This document shows positions 5,713 to 11,113 of a stretch of DNA of 11,113 nt, in pieces. The notes under the pieces were generated by a model. That model saw only the letters and a program-made list of their open reading frames with translations, was not told the DNA's origin and did not search any database. The position numbers and the translations under genes were made by a program. Location of the stretch: contig CAMBYJ010000037.1 of the NCBI GenBank assembly GCA_945872015.1, positions 1 to 11,113 of the forward strand, read 5' to 3'. This stretch comes from Chitinophaga pinensis (GTDB taxonomy: Bacteria > Bacteroidota > Bacteroidia > AKYH767-A > OLB10). How positions within the stretch are numbered: the first letter of the stretch is position 1; every line of letters begins with the position of its first letter.

Positions 5713-8529
5713 TTAAATTACAATATTGACAATACGTCCTGGAACCACAATGATTTTTTTTGGAGTTCCATCAAATAATTTAGCTGTTTCAGGTGCCGAC
5801 AAAACTGCTTTCTCAATATCTTCTTTGGTAAGCTGTAATGATAGTTTAATTTTCGATTTTACTTTTCCATTGATTGATATTGGATATTCAAATTCATCCT
5901 CCACTAAAAACTCTTCTTTCCATTGAGGGAAAGCAGCTTTTGTTACACTCTCCTGATGACCTAACTTTTCCCATAATTCTTCAGCAAAGTGAGGAGCATA
6001 CGGAGAAAGAATTATAAGTAGTGGCTCAAGGATAGCGCGCTTGTGACATTTCACATCGGTTAACTCATTCACACAAATCATGAATGAACTAACTGTAGTA
6101 TTAAATGAAAAACGCTCAACATCATCTTCTACTTTTTTAATTGTTTTATGAAGTGTTTTAAATTCTGCTTTAGAAGGAGCATCATCTGTTACATGAAAAA
6201 CATTTTCTTTTCCATGATATAATCTCCACAAGCGACGAAGAAAATTATGTACTCCACTAATTCCTTGTGTGCTCCATGGCTTGCTTTGCTCCAGCGGACC
6301 TAAAAACATTTCATAAAGTCGAAGTGTATCTGCACCATATTGAAGAATTATATCATCTGGTGTTACTACGTTGTATTTACTCTTCGACATTTTCTCTACT
6401 TCACTTCCGCAGATATACTTACCATCTTCCAAAACAAATTCTGCATTTGCAAAATCTTCTCTCCACTTTTTAAACTCCTCAATATTTAATTCATGATTTG
6501 GAGCGATAGCAACGTCTACATGTAATGCACTTGTGTTATATTCTTTACGCAATCCAGCAGAAACAAATTTATTTGTACCCACAATTCTGTAAACAAAAGC
6601 ACTCACACCTTGTATCATCCCTTGGTTAATCAGCTTTTGCGCTGGTTCATTCATTGGAATAACACCAATATCAAATAAGAACTTCGTCCAGAAACGCACA
6701 TACAATAAATGTCCTGTTGCATGCTCTGCACCACCAAGATAAAAATCAACGTTCTTCCAATAGTTAACTGCCTCTTTCGAGACTAATTCATTTTCGTTAT
6801 TAGCATCCATGTAGCGCAGATAATACCAGCTAGAGCCAGCCCATCCAGGCATTGTTGTCGTTTCGTATTCGTATTCACCCTTATATTTCCAATCGGTTGC
6901 ACGTGCCAAAGGAGGCTCGCCTGTTTCTGTTGGATGAAACTTATCGATTTCAGGTAATATCAAAGGAAGGTCTTGCTCATCTAACGTTTGTGGTATACCG
7001 TTCTTGTAATAAATTGGAATCGGCTCACCCCAGTAACGCTGACGACCAAAAGCTGCATCACGCAAACGATAGTTCGTTCTTCCTTTACCACAACCTGTAG
7101 CTTCTATTTTTTCTATTGATGCTTTTATGGCTTCTTTAACTTCGAATCCGTTTAAGAAATCAGAATTAATCATAGCTCCCGATTTTTCATCGTAAGATTC
7201 TGTCGCTAATCCTGCATGTCCTTTTGGTAATTCAACAACCTGCTGGATAGGATTTTTTCCTAATTGATTTGTTAAGTCATTGATGAAATGATTCGCGAAA
7301 GCAAAATCACGACTATCATGCGCTGGAACTGCCATCACGGCACCAGTACCATATCCTGCAAGGACATAATCGCCCACCCAAACAGGAATTTTATTTCCAG
7401 TGAAAGGATGAATAACAAAAGCACCTGTAAACTGACCAGTGATTTTTTTCACATCGGCCATACGCTCACGCTCGCTTCTATTTTTAGCCATCAGCACATA
7501 TTCCTCCACGTTAGTACGGTATTCACTTGTAGTTATCTTGGCTACTAATTCATGCTCAGGAGCAAGTGTAACGAATGAAACTCCAAATACAGTATCAGGA
7601 CGAGTAGTAAAAACTTCAATGAGCTCATCACTATTTTCTAACTTAAATTGAATAGAAGTTCCTTCACTCTTGCCAATCCAGTTACGTTGCGCTTCCTTCA
7701 TCGACTCCGACCAATCAAGATTATCAAGGTCTGATAATAAACGATCAGAATACGCAGTAATTCGCAAACTCCATTGTGGCATTTGCTTTCGCTCAACAGG
7801 ATATCCACCACGCTCACTAACGCCATCTTTCACTTCATCATTCGCGAGTACACTTCCAAGAGCAGCACACCAGTTTACCCAGGCTTCACTCAAATACGCT
7901 AAACGGAAGCAAAGTAATATTTCTGATTTGCGTTCTTCACTGAATGCTTTCCAATCGGCAGCAGTAAACGGATTTAACTCTTGTTCGATACCGCCTGTTA
8001 AATACACAGGTTCGTAAGTACCCCAACCTTGCGTTTCAAAAATTGCAATCAGAGAATCTATCGATTCAGCCTTATTTGATTTCGGATTATACCAGGAATT
8101 AAAAAGCTGAATAAAAATCCATTGCGTCCACTTATAATATTCTGGCTCGCAAGTTCTAATTTCTCTCGACCAATCGTAGCAGAATCCCATTTTGTCAAGT
8201 TGCTCACGATACCTTGCAATATTTTTTTCGGTAGTTACTTTCGGATGCTGTCCTGTTTGAATCGCATACTGCTCGGCTGGCAAACCAAAAGCATCGTAGC
8301 CCATCGGATGCAATACATTAAATCCTTTTAAGGACTTATAACGCGCAACAATATCAGATGCAATATAGCCTAACGGATGACCAACATGCAAACCCGCTCC
8401 TGAAGGATAAGGAAACATATCGAGTACATAATATTTTGGTTTAGTTGGATGTATTGCGGTTTTATAGGTTTCGCGCTTTCTCCATTCATCCTGCCATTTG
8501 GATTCGATCTCACTGAAATTGTATTCCAT
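5713..8529 (-). CDS. leuS: Leucyl-tRNA synthetase
   Basis: This class I aminoacyl-tRNA synthetase charges tRNA-Leu with leucine using ATP in the cytoplasm. The 938-residue length fits the long Bacteroidota form. The HIGH motif is HVGH at 48-51 within FPYPSGAGLHVGHPLGY. The CP1 editing domain, which hydrolyses mischarged tRNA, spans roughly 290-490, with the threonine-rich FTTRPDTVFG (307-316) and AVMAVPAHDSRDFAFA (397-412) containing the conserved editing-site aspartate region. RYWGEPIPIYY (498-508) and PGWAGSSWYYLRYMD (561-575) are catalytic-core motifs. The leucine-specific insertion lies around 640-710, just before KMSKS at 713-717. The anticodon-binding and C-terminal domains follow. Residues about 145-212 are extra relative to shorter bacterial enzymes, and zinc-binding cysteines are not evident. 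It is probably the first gene of leuS-scpB-DUF3108. Confidence 0.98.
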   Translation of the reverse strand: MEYNFSEIESKWQDEWRKRETYKTAIHPTKPKYYVLDMFPYPSGAGLHVGHPLGYIASDIVARYKSLKGFNVLHPMGYDAFGLPAEQYAIQTGQHPKVTTEKNIARYREQLDKMGFCYDWSREIRTCEPEYYKWTQWIFIQLFNSWYNPKSNKAESIDSLIAIFETQGWGTYEPVYLTGGIEQELNPFTAADWKAFSEERKSEILLCFRLAYLSEAWVNWCAALGSVLANDEVKDGVSERGGYPVERKQMPQWSLRITAYSDRLLSDLDNLDWSESMKEAQRNWIGKSEGTSIQFKLENSDELIEVFTTRPDTVFGVSFVTLAPEHELVAKITTSEYRTNVEEYVLMAKNRSERERMADVKKITGQFTGAFVIHPFTGNKIPVWVGDYVLAGYGTGAVMAVPAHDSRDFAFANHFINDLTNQLGKNPIQQVVELPKGHAGLATESYDEKSGAMINSDFLNGFEVKEAIKASIEKIEATGCGKGRTNYRLRDAAFGRQRYWGEPIPIYYKNGIPQTLDEQDLPLILPEIDKFHPTETGEPPLARATDWKYKGEYEYETTTMPGWAGSSWYYLRYMDANNENELVSKEAVNYWKNVDFYLGGAEHATGHLLYVRFWTKFLFDIGVIPMNEPAQKLINQGMIQGVSAFVYRIVGTNKFVSAGLRKEYNTSALHVDVAIAPNHELNIEEFKKWREDFANAEFVLEDGKYICGSEVEKMSKSKYNVVTPDDIILQYGADTLRLYEMFLGPLEQSKPWSTQGISGVHNFLRRLWRLYHGKENVFHVTDDAPSKAEFKTLHKTIKKVEDDVERFSFNTTVSSFMICVNELTDVKCHKRAILEPLLIILSPYAPHFAEELWEKLGHQESVTKAAFPQWKEEFLVEDEFEYPISINGKVKSKIKLSLQLTKEDIEKAVLSAPETAKLFDGTPKKIIVVPGRIVNIVI

Positions 8530-8551
8530 TTAATAATTAAAATAAGGGTTA

Positions 8552-8559
8552 CGAAGGTA
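8552..8559 (-). promoter_or_regulatory. Candidate -7 promoter element of leuS (TACCTTCG)
   Basis: On the minus strand TACCTTCG is one mismatch from the Bacteroidota TAnnTTTG element and ends 22 bases upstream of the leuS ATG. It differs by one base from the octamer before the yeiH-like gene. No -33 TTTG at normal spacing was found. The short leader leaves no room for a T-box riboswitch or leader-peptide attenuator, so neither is indicated. Confidence 0.35.
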
Positions 8560-8646
8560 GCAAAAAGCCATTGTTTAGCGAGCTATAATTGAATATTTCT
8601 GAAGGCAATTTGATTTGATGCACAACATTGTCGCGTTCAGCCTATC

Positions 8647-8672
8647 ATTTTCCAATTATACCGATGGAAAAT
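8647..8672. repeat. Perfect 8-bp inverted repeat in the leuS-ftsX divergent region
   Basis: ATTTTCCA (8647-8654) and TGGAAAAT (8665-8672) are exact reverse complements separated by 10 bases (ATTATACCGA). The spacing between arm centres is 18 bases, close to two helical turns, which would suit a dimeric DNA-binding protein. It sits about 23 bases upstream of the ftsX candidate -7 box. It has no T-run after it on the plus strand, so it does not look like a terminator. An operator role is inference only. Confidence 0.5.
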
Positions 8673-8694
8673 AGGGAAATTTGAATCAGCTGAT

Positions 8695-8702
8695 TACATT
8701 TG
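8695..8702 (+). promoter_or_regulatory. Candidate -7 promoter element of the ftsX operon (TACATTTG)
   Basis: TACATTTG matches the Bacteroidota -7 consensus TAnnTTTG exactly and ends 27 bases before the ftsX ATG, the most typical leader length of the candidates here. A TTTG occurs at 8680-8683 but only 11 bases upstream, shorter than the usual spacing to a -33 element. The leader is A/G-rich (AAGAAAAGAAAA), as is common in this phylum. Confidence 0.4.
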
Positions 8703-8729
8703 CGGTTAAGAAAAGAAAATTAGCTGTAA

Positions 8730-9578
8730 ATGAAAGTTTTGAAAAATCCATCTGGGGTTTCTAATATTGTCAGTATCACCCTGGTATTGATAGTTTTAGG
8801 GACATTAGGATTGATTCTTTCGAGTGCACAGAAAATTTCCAATCACCTAAAAGAAAACGTAGAAGTGGCCATTACACTTAAAAGCGATTCTGATTCGGTG
8901 GCTATTCAGCAATTTGTTCAGCAACTTAAATCGGCTGATTACGCAAAAAATGTTCAGTATATTTCTAAAGAACAGGCAGCCGTAACACTTCAAAAAGACC
9001 TGGGTGAAAACTTTGTAGACTTCTTAGGCTATAATCCATTGAAGCCATCAATCATAATTTCCTTTAAATCGAAATTTACCGAGAAAGTCCTTTTAAAGAG
9101 TACTATTAACCGCATCTCAGCTAATCCGCTTATTGAAGATGTTCAATATCAAGAGTCGTTGATTTCGGAATTGAATGAGAACTTAAAAACAATTGCCATC
9201 ATCCTATTAAGCTTTACTTCGCTTTTAATTATAGTTGCAATTGGACTAATCAATAATACCATTCGTATTGCATTGTACTCTCAACGACAACTAATAAGAA
9301 GTATGTTATTGGTAGGAGCTAAGAAGAATTTTATTAGAAAACCATTCTTAGTAGACAGTGTTAGAAATGGTATTTTAGGCGGAGCTTTTTCAATTATTAT
9401 ATTGATGACCTGTATTTATTTTGCTGAGCAAAAAATTGCAGACTTAAAAAATCTTATCGATACCAATACACTTTTGCAAGTTGGAGGATTACTACTTTCA
9501 TGTGGAGTGGTATTATCATTTACTTGTACACTGATTGCATTAAACAGACATTTAAAGTATAGAACTAACCTATTATAA
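8730..9578 (+). CDS. ftsX: Cell division protein FtsX (ABC-type permease)
   Basis: FtsX is the membrane subunit that, with the ATPase FtsE, links cytokinesis to peptidoglycan hydrolase activation at the septum. The 282-residue protein has the FtsX topology. TM1 is at about 13-31. A large periplasmic loop spans about 32-150 and contains KENVEVAITL, YISKEQAAVTLQKDLGENF and the LGYNPLKPSI motif (99-108). TM2 is at about 152-174, TM3 at 213-231 and TM4 at 248-270. The cytoplasmic segment NTIRIALYSQRQLIRSMLLVGA (175-196, divided here only by length) followed by FIRKPF (201-206) is the family's permease signature. An in-frame TAA at 8727-8729 immediately before the ATG fixes the start; the cytoplasmic N-terminus is short. 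No ftsE is adjacent. It heads a tightly packed run with DUF3098, uppP and truB. Confidence 0.93.
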   Translation: MKVLKNPSGVSNIVSITLVLIVLGTLGLILSSAQKISNHLKENVEVAITLKSDSDSVAIQQFVQQLKSADYAKNVQYISKEQAAVTLQKDLGENFVDFLGYNPLKPSIIISFKSKFTEKVLLKSTINRISANPLIEDVQYQESLISELNENLKTIAIILLSFTSLLIIVAIGLINNTIRIALYSQRQLIRSMLLVGAKKNFIRKPFLVDSVRNGILGGAFSIIILMTCIYFAEQKIADLKNLIDTNTLLQVGGLLLSCGVVLSFTCTLIALNRHLKYRTNLL

Positions 9579-9582
9579 TTTT

Positions 9583-9867
9583 ATGGCGAAGAAAGAACCT
9601 ATTAAAACGGTTGCATCCGACAAAACGACTGCTCCATCTCGCGAAGGATTCGTGTTTGCAAAAGTTAATTTTCAACTGCTGATAGCAAGTGTTATTACCA
9701 TCGTAATCGGTTATGCATTAATGGCAGGTGGCAAATCAGACGATCCAAATAAATTCAGCGAAGAGATTTTCAACTTCCAAAGAATTACATTGGCTCCTAT
9801 TGTTGTGCTAGCTGGTTATGCAATTGGCATTTATGCTATCTTGAAAAAATCAAAAGACGCTGAATGA
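9583..9867 (+). CDS. DUF3098 small two-TM membrane protein
   Basis: This 94-residue protein matches the DUF3098 family, small membrane proteins of unknown function found in Bacteroidota. It has a charged cytoplasmic-looking N-terminus (1-29), TM1 at about 30-49, a short loop with GGKSDDPNKFSEEIFNFQR (49-67) and TM2 at about 68-87, ending in KKSKDAE. Positive charges at both ends suggest that both termini are in the cytoplasm and the loop faces the periplasm. It starts 4 bases after the ftsX stop, and its TGA overlaps the uppP ATG (ATGA), so it is almost certainly co-transcribed and translationally coupled with uppP. A role tied to FtsX or UppP is suggested by position only. Confidence 0.88.
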   Translation: MAKKEPIKTVASDKTTAPSREGFVFAKVNFQLLIASVITIVIGYALMAGGKSDDPNKFSEEIFNFQRITLAPIVVLAGYAIGIYAILKKSKDAE

Positions 9868-10673
9868 ACCTTTTTCAATCAATCGTTCTAGCAATTGTAG
9901 AAGGTATTACTGAATTCTTGCCTGTATCATCTACGGGGCATATGGTAATAGCATCTTCGTTGATGGGGATTGCCAACGAAGAGTTCACAAAAACATTTAC
10001 TGTTGCCATTCAGTTTGGTGCTATTCTATCGGTTGTAGTTTTATATTTCAAACGATTTTTTCAGAGTATTAATTTTTACTTTAAGTTATTAGTTGGATTT
10101 ATTCCAGCTGCTATTCTGGGATTAATCTTCGATGATTACATAGATGCATTATTGGGTAATGTACTTGTTGTTGCTTACACGTTGCTTGTTGGTGGAGTTG
10201 TTTTGATTTTTTTAGAAGAACTTCTGAAGCATAAAGAAATTGAAGACAGTATAGATGATATTACTTATCCTAAAGCTTTCAAAATAGGTATCTTTCAATG
10301 TTTAGCAATGGTTCCTGGCGTTTCTCGTTCGGCATCTACTATTCTTGGAGGAATGATTCAGAATTTAAGTAGAAAAACGGCTGCTGAATTTTCATTTTTC
10401 CTCGCGCTGCCTACCATGTTTGGCGCAACTGTATTAAAGGTTTATAAGTTCTATAAATCGATGGATGAAAAAGGACTTTCATTTACTGGCAACGAAAAAA
10501 TGCTTTTAATTATAGGAAATGTTGTTGCCTTTGCTGTTGCTATGATTGCGATTAAAGCATTCATTACTTATTTGACAAAGCACGGATTCAAAGTTTTTGG
10601 TTACTACCGTATTGTTGTTGGCCTCTTACTTATCGTACTTTACATTTTAGATTTCGATATTCAGCTTATATAA
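9864..10673 (+). CDS. uppP: Undecaprenyl-diphosphate phosphatase (UppP/BacA)
   Basis: UppP is an integral membrane enzyme that dephosphorylates undecaprenyl diphosphate to undecaprenyl phosphate, recycling the lipid carrier for peptidoglycan and other surface polymers; overproduction of family members gives bacitracin resistance. The 269-residue length is normal. Both active-site motifs are present: EGITEFLPVSSTGH (13-26), with conserved Glu13, Glu17 and His26, and PGVSRSAST (151-159), with the essential Arg155. Several hydrophobic segments follow the usual topology, ending in FGYYRIVVGLLLIVLY (245-260). The ATG overlaps the DUF3098 stop by four bases. The stop is followed after one base by the truB start, so the four genes probably form one transcript. 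Confidence 0.97.
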   Translation: MNLFQSIVLAIVEGITEFLPVSSTGHMVIASSLMGIANEEFTKTFTVAIQFGAILSVVVLYFKRFFQSINFYFKLLVGFIPAAILGLIFDDYIDALLGNVLVVAYTLLVGGVVLIFLEELLKHKEIEDSIDDITYPKAFKIGIFQCLAMVPGVSRSASTILGGMIQNLSRKTAAEFSFFLALPTMFGATVLKVYKFYKSMDEKGLSFTGNEKMLLIIGNVVAFAVAMIAIKAFITYLTKHGFKVFGYYRIVVGLLLIVLYILDFDIQLI

Positions 10674-10674
10674 A

Positions 10675-11113
10675 ATGAATGCTGAAACAATAATAATAAA
10701 TGACGGTGAGGTATTATTAGTCAATAAGCCTTTAACCTGGACGTCTACCGATGTAGTACGAAAATTAAAGGGCATATTAAAAGTCAAGAAAATTGGACAT
10801 GCTGGAACGTTGGACCCTTTAGCGACAGGACTTTTAATTATCTGCACAGGTAAAAAGACGAAAACAATTCCTTTTATTCAGGAAGAAGAGAAAGAATACA
10901 CTGGCACTTTTTATTTAGGAGCCACCACTCCATCGTTTGATAAAGAAACGGAGCATGATGCTACATTTGATGTATCAGCAATTACTAATGCACAAATTCT
11001 AGAAGCTGTTGAGAAGCTCAAAGGACATCAACTTCAAACGCCACCAATGTTTTCGGCGGTTAAGGTAAATGGTAAAAGAGCTTATGCTATAGCCCGAAAA
11101 GGAGAGACCGTTG
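10675..11113 (+). CDS. truB: tRNA pseudouridine(55) synthase TruB, C-terminus beyond window
   Basis: TruB isomerises uridine 55 to pseudouridine in the T-loop of tRNAs and also acts as a tRNA chaperone. From the ATG at 10675 an open frame continues to the right edge, giving 146 complete codons of an expected roughly 230-240. LLVNKPLTWTSTDVV (14-28) is the family N-terminal motif. The catalytic aspartate is Asp47 in KIGHAGTLDPLATGLL. EKEYTGTFYLGATTPSFD and QTPPMFSAVKVNGKRAYAIAR are further conserved blocks, the latter contacting the T-loop. The start lies one base after the uppP stop codon. Truncation is due to the window edge, not a mutation. Confidence 0.96.
   Translation, partial: MNAETIIINDGEVLLVNKPLTWTSTDVVRKLKGILKVKKIGHAGTLDPLATGLLIICTGKKTKTIPFIQEEEKEYTGTFYLGATTPSFDKETEHDATFDVSAITNAQILEAVEKLKGHQLQTPPMFSAVKVNGKRAYAIARKGETV

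Noticed and set aside
5892..6393. leuS C-terminal half checked for truncation or frameshift because of the great length of the gene.
   Set aside because: KMSKS, the anticodon-binding region and the C-terminal domain are all in one frame; 938 residues fits the long Bacteroidota form.
7670..8017. 115-codon open frame on the plus strand opposite leuS, and other antisense frames opposite leuS, scpB, asd and the LTD gene.
   Set aside because: They lie fully within well-supported genes, have no recognisable domain and are composition shadows of the opposite coding strand.
8530..8729. T-box riboswitch or leader peptide controlling leuS.
   Set aside because: The candidate promoter leaves a leader of only about 20 bases, and no leucine-rich short frame or T-box core is visible upstream.
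8694..8764. A second reading frame before and into ftsX encodes a basic stretch (FAVKKRKLAV) reminiscent of the cytoplasmic N-terminus of FtsX, raising the idea of a frameshift.
   Set aside because: It has no start codon, ends at a TAA by 8764, and the in-frame FtsX start already gives LKN directly before TM1, which fits a short but plausible N-terminus.
1..11113. Search for CRISPR repeats, tRNA or rRNA genes, insertion sequences, toxin-antitoxin pairs and defence genes.
   Set aside because: Intergenic space is small (200 bases at most) and none shows the repeats, cloverleaf features, terminal inverted repeats or motifs that would support such a call.

Overview
The window reads as ordinary chromosomal DNA from a member of the Bacteroidota (Bacteroidetes). 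It is AT-rich, and starts lack Shine-Dalgarno sequences and have A/T-rich leaders instead. Several starts are preceded by octamers close to the Bacteroidota -7 element TAnnTTTG. The gene content is also typical of the phylum: a secreted lamin-tail-domain protein, a leucyl-tRNA synthetase with the long Bacteroidota-type architecture, DUF3108 and DUF3098 proteins, and an ftsX-DUF3098-uppP-truB cluster. The order or genus cannot be fixed from the sequence.

Layout. (1) 1-2078, minus strand: the N-terminal 692 residues of a large secreted protein with an N-terminal beta-rich domain and two Ig-like/lamin-tail repeats; its C-terminus lies outside the window. (2) 2079-2222: a divergent intergenic region with candidate promoters on both strands. 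(3) 2223-4214, plus strand: a YeiH/UPF0324 membrane transporter, then aspartate-semialdehyde dehydrogenase (asd). (4) 4217-8529, minus strand: a compact leuS-scpB-DUF3108 operon, convergent with asd and separated from it by only two bases. (5) 8530-8729: a second divergent region with promoter-like octamers and a perfect 8-bp inverted repeat. (6) 8730 to the right edge, plus strand: ftsX, a DUF3098 gene, uppP and the first 146 codons of truB, all packed within a few bases of each other.

How the genes work together. Asd supplies aspartate semialdehyde for Met/Thr/Ile/Lys synthesis and, through the lysine branch, diaminopimelate for peptidoglycan. FtsX (divisome control of peptidoglycan hydrolysis) and UppP (recycling of the undecaprenyl carrier) are both cell-envelope functions, and the small DUF3098 membrane protein sits between them with a translational-coupling overlap into uppP. 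LeuS, ScpB and TruB are core translation and chromosome-maintenance proteins. DUF3108 is a predicted exported protein whose start codon overlaps the scpB stop codon.

I found no mobile element, CRISPR array, RNA gene, phage gene or obvious new multi-gene system. The least understood parts are the two DUF genes in conserved-looking operon positions, the modular secreted protein with an odd cysteine cluster, and the inverted repeats in the two divergent intergenic regions. All intergenic stretches are 200 bases or shorter.
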